A stretch of 32,778 nucleotides of DNA from Candidatus Solincola tengchongensis (lineage in GTDB: Bacteria; Actinomycetota; Geothermincolia; Geothermincolales; RBG-13-55-18), in assembly GCA_015711895.1 (NCBI GenBank), contig MU158606.1, forward strand, positions 1,894 through 34,671, read 5' to 3'. Under the pieces are notes generated by a model, which was given only the letters and a program-made list of their open reading frames with translations, made no database searches and was not told where the DNA came from. Made by a program: the position numbers and the translations under genes. This document shows positions 9,497-18,251 of this stretch, piece after piece (position 1 is the stretch's first letter; each line of letters opens with the position of its first letter).

Positions 9497-10405
9497 ATGG
9501 GCCGGGGGATTAAATGGAAGATATTGTCAACTACGATTGTCGTGCTCTTGCTGGTGGCCGGGATTTTCATCCTCGGCTGCGGGGGACGCCAGGCGGAGGT
9601 GTCCTCCGAGGGGGGTAAGGGAGTCACGGAGAGCGGCGGGGAGGCGGAAAAGCCTCTCCTTGCCGGGGAAGCGCCGTCGCGGGAGCAGGCTTATCCAACC
9701 ACCGAAAGACCCGGAACCTCCGCCCTCCCGGAGGTCAAGGCCAGGGTCATAAAGACCGGGCTGGTGAAGATGAAGACAGACCGGGGTGGATATACGGGGA
9801 TACGGGAGAACGCCATGGCCCTGGTCACCGCGGCCGGAGGCTACATACAGGACGAGAGCTCAAGCCGGGACGAGGACGGCCTGGTCCATGCCACTCTCAC
9901 CCTGCGCGTGCCGGCGGAGGCCTTCGACCGTATCATGACCGGCATCTCTTCCCTGGGGGAGGTCCTCTCCACCCAGGTGAACACCAGCGACGTGAGTGCG
10001 GAATACGTGGACCTGGAGGCCAGGCTCAGGCACCTCCAGGCGGAAGAGGCCTTTTACCTCACCCTCATCGGGAAGGCAAGCACAGTCCAGGAGATGGTCA
10101 CCATAAGGGAGCACCTCTCCTCGGTACAGCTGCAGAAGGAGCAGGTGCAGGGCCGCATCAATTACCTCGACGGCCAGACGCAGTATTCCACGCTCACCCT
10201 CTCCGTGGACGAGGCGGGGCCGGAGGAGAAAGGCGGATTCTGGAATTCAGTGGGCCGCGCCTTCAGGGCCTTCGCCCGCGGCATGCGCGCCCTGGCTCTG
10301 GCCCTCTTCTATGCCCTCCCCTGGGTGGTACTGGCGGCCCTGTTGGGCCTGGTCGTCTACTTCGTGTCACGGGGGAGGAAAGGGAAGCCCCCGGAGGGGG
10401 AGTAG
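9497..10405 (+). CDS. DUF4349 domain lipoprotein
   Basis: MGRGIKWKILSTTIVVLLLVAGIFILGCGG lipobox; VSAEYVDLEARLRHLQAEE...LTLIGKASTVQEMVTIREHLSSVQLQKEQVQGRINYLDGQTQYSTLTLS is typical of DUF4349; RBS aaaggagg. Confidence 0.85.
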   Translation: MGRGIKWKILSTTIVVLLLVAGIFILGCGGRQAEVSSEGGKGVTESGGEAEKPLLAGEAPSREQAYPTTERPGTSALPEVKARVIKTGLVKMKTDRGGYTGIRENAMALVTAAGGYIQDESSSRDEDGLVHATLTLRVPAEAFDRIMTGISSLGEVLSTQVNTSDVSAEYVDLEARLRHLQAEEAFYLTLIGKASTVQEMVTIREHLSSVQLQKEQVQGRINYLDGQTQYSTLTLSVDEAGPEEKGGFWNSVGRAFRAFARGMRALALALFYALPWVVLAALLGLVVYFVSRGRKGKPPEGE

Positions 10406-10601
10406 CCGGGAGGGAGGGCGATCACCGCGCATAGCGGGAGTCTTCCCGGGAGAAACAGAATCGCGTTCGCGACCCTGCGAGCCGTGTGTCGTGGAAGCTT
10501 TCAGGGAAACGAATCCGGGAAGACCCGGCCCACGCGATACGGGCGCAGGGACAGGTAAACCCTACCGAGCGGTGCGTATTTTTCCCCCCGCAGCAGGTGC
10601 G

Positions 10602-10796
10602 TCAGGAGGAGCGGGGACGCAGGAGCACTTTGTGGTCCAGGAAGGTGATGGACGCGATCTCCGCCTCCAGGACGCTTTCCTCCCCGATGATGTTGGTGAG
10701 GTGGACCTTCCCGCCCTCTTCCTTGATGTTCACCACGTCCTCCATGACCAGCTTCTCCTGGTCGCCCTCCAGTAGGTAGGCATGGGATTCACACAT
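10602..10796 (-). CDS. cooT: CooT-family small nickel-binding protein
   Basis: 64 aa MCESHAYLLEGDQEKLVMEDVVNIKEEGGKVHLTNIIGEESVLEAEIASITFLDHKVLL; MC start plus small beta protein pattern of the CooT family. Confidence 0.75.
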   Translation of the reverse strand: MCESHAYLLEGDQEKLVMEDVVNIKEEGGKVHLTNIIGEESVLEAEIASITFLDHKVLLRPRSS

Positions 10797-11220
10797 CCGG
10801 CTCCCCTCCAGGGTTTTCGAAGTGGATGCTGCGCACCAGGTGGTTCCAGCAGCATCCCACGCAGACCTCCACCACGTAGCAGGTGAAACTCCGGTACTTC
10901 TCCCGCAGCCCGTTGAATATGGTGCGGGTGGGAAAAACCCTCCCGTTGTCGTAGTTCAGCTCGTCCCCGTAGACGAAGTTGAGCAGGCGCAGCTTCTCGC
11001 GGCGGCAGATGGGACATGTGAAGCGGGTGTCCTCCCCCACGTTCCTGGCGATGCGCCTGATCTCGGGGTGGGCATCGCAGACGTCGTACACCGATAGCCT
11101 CCCGGCGCGGTAGTCGCGCAGGACGGAGCGTTTGCGCAGCGTGTAGTCCACCGTGGTGGCCACGCTCTTGATCTTCCCGCTTCTGAGTGCCGTATCCATA
11201 TCGGGATAATTATAACCCAC
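10789..11220 (-). CDS. DUF5318-like actinobacterial protein with CxxC motifs
   Basis: RSVLRDYRAGRLSVYDVCDAHPEIRRIARNVGEDTRFTCPICRREKLRLLNFVYGDEL...; family recalled from memory. Confidence 0.65.
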   Translation of the reverse strand: MGYNYPDMDTALRSGKIKSVATTVDYTLRKRSVLRDYRAGRLSVYDVCDAHPEIRRIARNVGEDTRFTCPICRREKLRLLNFVYGDELNYDNGRVFPTRTIFNGLREKYRSFTCYVVEVCVGCCWNHLVRSIHFENPGGEPDV

Positions 11221-11353
11221 CCGGGGGGCCGTGAGCCTCCCGTTACGGGTCGTGGAGGAAGGGTTGCCGGATCCCTTTTCGGCCTTTACGGGACCCTCCG
11301 GCCGTGAGGCCCGCTTTGGGTGATGACGCCGGTCGTTACGGCAGGGAGGGGGT

Positions 11354-11980
11354 TCAGGTGCGCTGGTCGGCGCTCTCCAGGCCTTTCAGGTGCGCGGTGT
11401 CGTTCATGCGGCGCAGCATCCAGACCCTTCCATCGTGGGAGATGACATTGATGGCCCCGTTGGACTGGTCCACCCTCCATATGCCCGAGGTGGAGAGGCC
11501 GAGCACGATGCAGATGATCATCCGGTTGATGAGTTTGTGCCCCACGAGGAGGACCCTTCCCGAATGCCTGTCCGCCAGCTCCTCCAGGCCCTCCCTCAGC
11601 CTCCTGCGCACCGCCTGGAGCGATTCGCCGCCGGGGAAGGTCACCTTTCCCGGATCTTCAACCCAGAGGCGGAAGACGTCCGGCCATCCCTCCCGGACCT
11701 CTTCCACGCTCTTTCCGCTCCATTCGCCGTAATCCACGTCGATGAAGCGGTCCAGGGGCTCCACCCTCCCCCCGTGGGGCTCAGCCACCGCGGAAGCGGT
11801 CTCCATCGACCTCCGCAGGGGGCTGGAGTAGAAAGCCTGGAAGGAGAGGTCGGAGAGGTAGTCGGCGGCCGCACGGGCCTGCCTCTTTCCCCTCCGGTTG
11901 AGGGGCAGGTCCACACGTCCCCGGAAGACGTCCGCCCGGTTGAACTCCGTCTCTCCGTGCCTCAGCAGGATTAGCTCCAA
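11354..11980 (-). CDS. Histidine phosphatase family protein (phosphoglycerate mutase-like)
   Basis: LELILLRHGETEFNRADVFRGRVDLPLNRRGKRQA, SPLRRSMETA; TTG start at 11980 proposed. The track ORF extends upstream to 12106. Confidence 0.8.
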   Translation of the reverse strand: MELILLRHGETEFNRADVFRGRVDLPLNRRGKRQARAAADYLSDLSFQAFYSSPLRRSMETASAVAEPHGGRVEPLDRFIDVDYGEWSGKSVEEVREGWPDVFRLWVEDPGKVTFPGGESLQAVRRRLREGLEELADRHSGRVLLVGHKLINRMIICIVLGLSTSGIWRVDQSNGAINVISHDGRVWMLRRMNDTAHLKGLESADQRT

Positions 11981-12507
11981 GGCCCTCTCCCTTCCGCGTC
12001 GTCCGCCGATCGAGGAAGTGATCTCCACATCACCCCACCTCGCGCCATTCAGGATAACCAAGCGGCAGGCGGGTGGCAACCCGGCCGACCTCCTCGGCCC
12101 GGTCACCGATTCGGGGATTCGGGGCGGTTGCCAGGGATAATGAATTCAACCCGTTTATTCGGGGCTGGCGGCGACCCCCTACGCCGTTGGCAACAGGATG
12201 GAAAGCTACTTCGGAGTGATCCTGTGGTGGATATGCCACGGAAAGTTCGGCGGTGTGTGTCGGATGAGTATGCACAGTGTTCCGTCACGGTTGTGAAAAA
12301 GGGAAAGGGCAGGCATCGTGTTCTATCCGCCTATCGGGGAGAGACAGGAGATTAGGGTCATGAAAGCCTTTCCCCAAGGCCCTTATCCGGTTGCATTGCC
12401 TCGAGGCGGATGCCGTCGCCGATTTCGATTGCGGGCTTTATTTCAATGGGGGCTTTATAGTCTGTATGAATATAAGCTTTGAGGTTTGTAGGGATTAACA
12501 TTCACGG

Positions 12508-12963
12508 TCATTGGTTGACCGCCCGAGCCGCCTCCAGGGCTTCCATGTATCCCTGGGTGGTGTAATAGATCGCCCGGTCGAAATACAGGACCACCTGGTT
12601 GTTGAGCTCCAGGGCCTGGTAAAGCTCCAGGTTGGTCTGGGTGAGCCCCTCGGAGAGTACCTCCAGCCAGAGGTAGCGTTTCAGGAGGATGAGGGCCATG
12701 AGGACCTCCTCCAGGCGGAACCCCTCCTGGAATCTGCTCTGTCCGAGGTTCATGTAGAAGTGCCGGATCTCCTCCTGCTGGGTCTCCGGGCTGAGCCAGT
12801 AACCCAGCCTCTCGTAGACGGCCATCGCCCTCTCGAAGAGCAGCTCTTCCGGGAAGTGGTGGTAGGTGGGGGTGTACTTGGACTGCCGGACTTCCTTCAA
12901 CCAGAGCTTGGCTACCTTGTCCGCCCTGGTCTCTATCATCTTGATGAACCGCCTGGTAAGCAC
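12508..12963 (-). CDS. RsbRD N-terminal domain-like protein
   Basis: Stand-alone 151 aa helical protein, MLTRRFIKMIETRADKVAKLWLKEVRQSKYTPTYHHFPEELLFERAMAVYERLGYWL... pattern of RsbRD_N domains. Confidence 0.65.
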   Translation of the reverse strand: MLTRRFIKMIETRADKVAKLWLKEVRQSKYTPTYHHFPEELLFERAMAVYERLGYWLSPETQQEEIRHFYMNLGQSRFQEGFRLEEVLMALILLKRYLWLEVLSEGLTQTNLELYQALELNNQVVLYFDRAIYYTTQGYMEALEAARAVNQ

Positions 12964-13019
12964 GATTACCTCCGGTCTTGCTCCCGCTCCATGCTCCTGA
13001 CAGGGCGAAGGACACGCAT

Positions 13020-13047
13020 ATTATAACCCTTTCCCCCTCCTTTTCAA
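13020..13047 (-). promoter_or_regulatory. Sigma-70-like promoter upstream of the RsbRD-N gene
   Basis: Minus strand TTGAAA - 16 nt - TATAAT. Confidence 0.6.
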
Positions 13048-13224
13048 ATTTGCCTTTTATTAACCGCTGAATTCGCCTTTCCCGGTGTGGAAGGGGGGTT
13101 TAAACGCCCATGGAGAGACCGGAAAAGGGGTTCCTTCCCTGCGTAGCGGAGCCCTGGCCCTGCCTCTTCCCGGGATGCCCTCTGCGCGCCCCGACCCCGG
13201 CTCAGGAAGGGGCGGGGACTTCCC

Positions 13225-13755
13225 TCACCCGGCGCATTCGCCGGGGTCGCCGCGGAGCTTGTCCAGCCCGTGGGGGAGGGCGGGAATGATGACCTCCAGG
13301 TTCTCCCTTGCCCCCCGGGGGCTTCCCGGGAGGTTGACGATTAGGGTGGATCCCCGGATGCCGCTCACCGCGCGGCTGAGCATGGCGTGGGGGGTCACCC
13401 GCAGGGAGGCGGCCCGCATGGCCTCCGCGAATCCGGGAGCTTCCCTCTCCACCACCCGGCGCGTGGCCTCGGGGGTCACGTCGCGAGGGCTCATCCCCGT
13501 GCCTCCGGTGGTCAGAACCAGGTCCACGCGCAGGTGATCGCAGAAGTGGCGGAGCCGCTCCTCGATCATCACTGCTTCGTCGGGGACCATCTCCCGCGCC
13601 TCGACCTTCCATCCCTCCCGGAGGACCACTTCCTCCACTGCCCGGCCGGAAAGGTCCTCCCGTTCCCCGGCGGCTCCCTTGTCGCTAACCGTGAGGATGG
13701 CCACCCTGAAGGGACGCCGGGGCGAGTCGGATTCGCCGTTGTGTTTAGGGCTCAC
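13225..13755 (-). CDS. MogA/MoaB family molybdenum cofactor biosynthesis protein
   Basis: VAILTVSDKGAAGEREDLSG, LTTGGTGMSPRDVTPEATRRV, NLPGSPRGARENL; GTG start at 13755 overlapping the preceding stop (GTGA) with RBS ggagg. Confidence 0.9.
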   Translation of the reverse strand: MSPKHNGESDSPRRPFRVAILTVSDKGAAGEREDLSGRAVEEVVLREGWKVEAREMVPDEAVMIEERLRHFCDHLRVDLVLTTGGTGMSPRDVTPEATRRVVEREAPGFAEAMRAASLRVTPHAMLSRAVSGIRGSTLIVNLPGSPRGARENLEVIIPALPHGLDKLRGDPGECAG

Positions 13756-14231
13756 TTCTCCTCCGCTTCCCGATCGCGGGGGCCTTCCTCCAGGACCTCG
13801 ATGCGGTCTCCCGCCTTTGCCGTGCCGCCCTTGAGGACGCGGGCGAAGATGCCCTCCCGCGGCATGATGCAGTCGCCGGCGGCGTAGTAGATGGCGCAGC
13901 GGTCCACGCACTCCTTGCCTATCTGGGTCACCTCGAGGAGGATGTCCTTTCCCACGCGCAGGCGGTCGCCCACCTTCAGGCGGGTCAGTTCCAGGCCCCG
14001 GGTGAGCAGGTTCTCCCCGAAAGCGCCCGGACGCAGGCCCTCGAGTCCCATGGCCCGCATCTTGTCCACGCTCTCCTCCGCCAGCAGGCTCACCTGACGG
14101 TGGCCGAATCCGGCGTGGGCGTCGCCCCGGATGCCCAGGTCCTCCACCAAGAGGACCTCCTCCACCTCCTCCTTCTGGACGTGCTTTTCCGCGCTCACGC
14201 AGACGGCCACCACCTCACCGCTGGTCATCAT
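13752..14231 (-). CDS. MOSC domain-containing protein
   Basis: GIRGDAHAGFGHRQVSLLAEESVDKM...LRPGAFGENLLTRGLELTRLKVGDRLRVG...GKECVDRCAIYYAAGDCIMPREGIFARVLKGG. Confidence 0.9.
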   Translation of the reverse strand: MMTSGEVVAVCVSAEKHVQKEEVEEVLLVEDLGIRGDAHAGFGHRQVSLLAEESVDKMRAMGLEGLRPGAFGENLLTRGLELTRLKVGDRLRVGKDILLEVTQIGKECVDRCAIYYAAGDCIMPREGIFARVLKGGTAKAGDRIEVLEEGPRDREAEEK

Positions 14232-14736
14232 CGCCTCCTCTGACGAAGGTCCCCGAGCGCCCTCCCGTCTTCCTCAGGAGCTGCAGGTCGGTCACGGTCA
14301 TGGAGCGGTCCACCGCCTTGCACATGTCGTAGATGGTCAGGGCGGCGACGGCGGCCCCGGTAAGGGCCTCCATCTCCACCCCGGTGCGGTCGCGGGTCCT
14401 CACCGTCACCAGCACGGTTATGGAGGAATCCGGCTCATCGACCCGGAAATCGGTCTCCACCGAGGTGACGGAGATGGGATGGCACATGGGGATGAGCTCC
14501 CCGGCACGTTTGGCGGCCATGATCCCCGCCACTCGCGCCACGGCCAGGACATCGCCCTTCTCCACCTCCCCGGCGACGATGAGCTTCAAGGTGGAGGGTC
14601 TCATCACCACTCTGGCCTGGGCCAGGGCCTCGCGGACGGTTACCGGCTTCCGGCTCACGTCCACCATCCTGGCCCTTCCCCGTTCGTCCAGGTGGGAAAG
14701 GGCATCGGCCGGTTTGCTCTCTTCGATGTCCGACAT
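14215..14736 (-). CDS. moaC: Cyclic pyranopterin monophosphate synthase
   Basis: MVDVSRKPVTVREALAQARVVM..., MAAKRAGELIPMCHPI, VEMEALTGAAVAALTIYDMCKAVD. Confidence 0.96.
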   Translation of the reverse strand: MSDIEESKPADALSHLDERGRARMVDVSRKPVTVREALAQARVVMRPSTLKLIVAGEVEKGDVLAVARVAGIMAAKRAGELIPMCHPISVTSVETDFRVDEPDSSITVLVTVRTRDRTGVEMEALTGAAVAALTIYDMCKAVDRSMTVTDLQLLRKTGGRSGTFVRGGDDDQR

Positions 14737-14910
14737 CCAATGGCCTCCCTCTTCCCGGGGTCTCTCCTCTCACCACCGCTCACCGGGGGCGGAAGCACCC
14801 CGCTTAGGGTGTCGCCCTTCCTGACCCTTCCCTGACTTCCCCGCCGGTGGTATTGTGAGGCTCACCGGCCGGAAGGCCGGGCACGCGCCATATCATTTCC
14901 CGTATCGCGC

Positions 14911-15894
14911 TCATCCCCCGATGCGGGACATGTTCGTCTTGGTAAAAGATTCCAGTTTACCGTGGTCATAGGGTTTCTTGTCCAATGCCGTGAGGATGGC
15001 CCGGTAGATCTCCTCCTCGGTTTCCCGGTCGTCCTTTCCGCCCCGCAATATCCCTCTCACGTCCACCTCCTCCGTGGAGAAGAGGCAGGGCTTCATCCTC
15101 CCCTCTGCGGTGAGGCGCAGGCGGTTGCACTCCGGGCAGAAGTGGGAGCTCACAGGGGAGATGAAGCCTACCATCCCCCGCGCCCCGGGCAGCCGGTAAT
15201 AGCGCGCCGGGCCCGCGCCGAGGGGGGAAGGGGCCTCCTCCATGGCCCCGTGGCGCAGCAGGCGAGCTCGGATGACCCGGTTTGAGACGAAGTAGGAGGC
15301 GTCCACGGCCCCGCAAGGGCTCATGTATTCGATGAACCTGACGTGGACCGGCAGCCTGTACACCAGGTCCAGAAAGCCCTCTACCTCGTCGTTCAGGTGC
15401 TTAAGGGTCACCACGTTTATCTTCACCGGGTCCAGCCCGGCCTCCAGGGCCGCCTCCACCCCCTCCAGCGCCGTGGCGAGGTCGCCCCCACGGGTGAGGC
15501 GGCGGTAGGTCTCCGGGTGGAGGGAGTCGATACTCACGTTCACCCTCTTGAGGCCGGCTGCGGCCAGGCTCTCCGCCTTCTTGGCCAGAAGGGTGCCGTT
15601 GGTGGTGAGGGAGATGTCCAGTCGGGGACGCAGGGAGGCGATGCCCCTCACCAGCTCCTCCACGTCCCTGCGTACCAGGGGCTCCCCTCCGGTCAGGCGA
15701 ACCTTGCCGATGCCCGCCCGCAGCGCAACCCGCAGGAAGCGCAGTATCTCCTCGTAGGTGAGGATCTCCGCATGGTCGAGGTGAGGGACGCCCTCGGGGG
15801 GCATGCAATAGATGCAACGCAGGTTGCACCGGTCGGTGACCGCAAGGCGGAGGTAATCGATGCGCCTCGAAAAGCGGTCCACCAGGACTTTCAT
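14911..15894 (-). CDS. moaA: GTP 3',8-cyclase, radical SAM
   Basis: LRLAVTDRCNLRCIYCMPPEG, RLTGGEPLVRRD, C-terminal HFCPECNRLRLTAEGRMKPCLFS second cluster. Confidence 0.96.
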   Translation of the reverse strand: MKVLVDRFSRRIDYLRLAVTDRCNLRCIYCMPPEGVPHLDHAEILTYEEILRFLRVALRAGIGKVRLTGGEPLVRRDVEELVRGIASLRPRLDISLTTNGTLLAKKAESLAAAGLKRVNVSIDSLHPETYRRLTRGGDLATALEGVEAALEAGLDPVKINVVTLKHLNDEVEGFLDLVYRLPVHVRFIEYMSPCGAVDASYFVSNRVIRARLLRHGAMEEAPSPLGAGPARYYRLPGARGMVGFISPVSSHFCPECNRLRLTAEGRMKPCLFSTEEVDVRGILRGGKDDRETEEEIYRAILTALDKKPYDHGKLESFTKTNMSRIGG

Positions 15895-15948
15895 CTCTAA
15901 GCTCCCTTCCCAGGTGGGGTGGAACCTCGCCGCGGGTTCACCCTCGCC

Positions 15949-16347
15949 TCATTCGGCAAGAAGCGGTTCGATCCGGGCACGTATGGCGTCCTCGGTCTGG
16001 TAACCCACGAGGCGGGAGGCCTCGTTGCCGTCGCGGTCCAGAAAGACGAGGGTGGGCGTGGCCGAGATGTGGTAACCGGAAGCCTTTTCCGTCTCCTCCC
16101 AAACGTTGATCTCAGTGAAGTCCACCCTTCCCGCGTATTCCTCCGCCAGCCGAGCCAGCACGGGCTCGAGTTCCCGGCAGGGTGTTCACCCGGGCTGCCA
16201 GAAGTTCACTACCTGCGGCCTTCCCGCCGCCTTCCCGGGAGCTGGTTCCTTTTCTGTTTTCTCTCCGCATCCCGGGAAAAGCATCAGCGCCGCTATAGCG
16301 AGTATCACCGGCACCACGTACTCTGAAAGCCTGTAGCGCCCGGACAT
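15949..16347 (-). CDS. Predicted thioredoxin-fold selenoprotein lipoprotein (UxxC redox motif)
   Basis: Two ORFs (16186..16428 and 15949..16161) are in the same frame, separated only by one TGA at 16186..16188. Read-through gives MSGRYRLSEYVVPVILAIAALMLFPGCGEKTEKEPAPGKAAGRPQVVNFWQPG-U-TPCRELEPVLARLAEEYAGRVDFTEINVWEETEKASGYHISATPTLVFLDRDGNEASRLVGYQTEDAIRARIEPLLAE. Lipobox LFPGC, Trx cis-Pro ATPTLVF. Confidence 0.85.
16145..16178 (-). promoter_or_regulatory. Putative bacterial SECIS element
   Basis: Downstream of the UGA: acaccct GCCGG gaac TCGAGCC cgtgct GGCTCGG CTGGC. A 7-bp upper and 5-bp lower helix (with G-U pairs), 5-prime-side bulge, 6-nt apical loop CGUGCU with G at position 2, loop beginning 24 nt after UGA. 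Confidence 0.7.
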
Positions 16348-16683
16348 CATAACTCCTGTAATAAAGGGCCGCCTCGCTGCGATTATAGCACAGAGGATTC
16401 TCAAAGCCGCGTGCCTGTTTCCGCGCATAGTAGTCGCAGAGCGACTTTTAGAACCCCGGTCACCGTCGAGACCGGGGACGAAGCCGCCTTCCGGGCCGCC
16501 GTTTTCACATATTGTGTTACATTTTTTCGAAATGGGACACGAAAAGAGTTCCTGCGTGCTTCTCGGGCCGTGCCTTTTCCGGCCACTCGCGCCTCAAGGC
16601 CGGCCATGAGCCTCCGGTTCCCGCAGGGTGTGTCCGGACCGAACGGTGTCCATCTGCGCGAGAAGCGCTCGACGGAACGGTCA

Positions 16684-17850
16684 TCACAGGAGAACCCTGA
16701 TAAGCATGGCGATCTCCCGGGAGGTGGCGGCGAGGAGCCGATGGGCTTGGCGCAGGGAATCTTCCAGGGAAAGCGGGCCGCCGGCGGTGGAGAACATGGC
16801 CGTCACGCCGCTCTCGTGCAGCTTCTCCGCCCCCGGGGCGAGCTCCCCGGCCAGGGCCAGGACGGGGATGCCTCTATCCGCAGCCCTGCGGGCCACGCCG
16901 TTCACCGTCTTGCCGCGCGCCGTCTGGGCGTCCAGCCTCCCCTCGCCGGTCATCACCAGCCGTGCTGCGGAGAGGAGCTCCTCAAAACCCACCGCCTCCA
17001 TGACCACATCGATGCCCGGTCTTATCTCCGCGCCCAGGAACACGGCAAGACCGAATCCCAGGCCGCCCGCGGCTCCCGCGCCGGGTAAGCCGGCCGGACC
17101 CGCTCCGGGGGTCGGCTCCGCGGGGCGACAGGGCATAGGAACCTGCGCCGAGGCCACCTCCGCCAGCCGGGCCAGCCCCCTTTCCAGGGCCTCCACCTCC
17201 TCCGGACCCGCTCCCTTCTGGGGCGCGTAGACGCGCGAGGCCCCCTCCGGTCCCAGCAGCGGGTTGTCCACGTCGCTGGCCACCACGATCTCCACCTCGC
17301 GCAACCTGGGGTCCAGACCGGAGAGGTCGATGCTTTTCAGGCGATGGAGATACCCGCCTCCGGGAGGGAGTTCCTTGCCCTTGCCGTCCAGGAAACGGGC
17401 ACCGAGGGCGGAAGCCATGCCCGTGCCTCCGTCGTTGGTCCCGCTCCCCCCTATGCCCACGATGATGCGGGTGGCTCCCAGGTCCAGGGCTCCGCGGATG
17501 AGGTCGCCGGTCCCGGCGGTGGTGGTATTCATGGGGTCCCGGCGTTCCGGGGGGATGAGCTGGAGGCCGGAGGCGGCGGCTATCTCCACCACCGCGGTCT
17601 TCCCGTCCCCGCAAAGGCCGAGGGGAGCCCTCCGCTTCTCGCCCAGCGGCCCGGTGACCTCCATCTCCACCAGGCGACCCCCGGTGGCCTTGACCAGGAC
17701 ATCGAGGGTACCCTCCCCGCCGTCGGCCAGCGGACAGAGGACGCATTCCGCCTCCGGCCACCCCTCCAGGAAACCGGCGGCTATGGCCTCGGCCGCCTGG
17801 GACGCGGTGAGGGACCCCTTGAACTTGTCCGGACAGACGAGGACGCGCAT
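16684..17850 (-). CDS. Glycerate kinase (GarK/GlxK type)
   Basis: VLVCPDKFKGSLTASQAAEAIAAG, CPLADGGEGTLDVL, IVGIGGSGTNDGGTGMASALGARFLD, TGEGRLDAQTARGKTVNGVARRA. Confidence 0.95.
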   Translation of the reverse strand: MRVLVCPDKFKGSLTASQAAEAIAAGFLEGWPEAECVLCPLADGGEGTLDVLVKATGGRLVEMEVTGPLGEKRRAPLGLCGDGKTAVVEIAAASGLQLIPPERRDPMNTTTAGTGDLIRGALDLGATRIIVGIGGSGTNDGGTGMASALGARFLDGKGKELPPGGGYLHRLKSIDLSGLDPRLREVEIVVASDVDNPLLGPEGASRVYAPQKGAGPEEVEALERGLARLAEVASAQVPMPCRPAEPTPGAGPAGLPGAGAAGGLGFGLAVFLGAEIRPGIDVVMEAVGFEELLSAARLVMTGEGRLDAQTARGKTVNGVARRAADRGIPVLALAGELAPGAEKLHESGVTAMFSTAGGPLSLEDSLRQAHRLLAATSREIAMLIRVLL

Positions 17851-18251
17851 CGAACCTCCAGGTACGCTCGCCCCACGCGGTTCATGGCTTTACCGCGGAG
17901 AAAACCATTCCGGAGGAGAGGGTCGTTCCGGAGGGATACGATCGCTCCTCCCTGGGTGAACTTCTCTTCCCAATGTATCCGACCGTGGAGTGATGGGCCG
18001 CTGCCAGGGCATGTAATCGCGACATCGGGGACGATGTCCCCCATGTTCGGGATCCCGGACTGGAGAAAGGGTGGCTGCCTTCATCCAGGAGCTCGGACGG
18101 CAAGCCGCACATTTCGATGCTCATGGTGATTCCTCCACTGGATTCACGGAGGTCTTCACTCAAGGCCGGCAAAGGCTGAGTTGCGGGAATCTATTTCCTC
18201 CTCCGAGCCCCTGCGTCTCGGTGTGGCCCTCAGCGCCCGCGTCCCTCCCCT

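Noticed and set aside
16186-16428. Treating the thioredoxin as a pseudogene broken by a nonsense mutation
   Set aside because: The stop is exactly at the redox Cys codon, no frameshift or other lesion exists, and a SECIS-like hairpin follows; selenocysteine is the better explanation, though selABCD presence is unverified.
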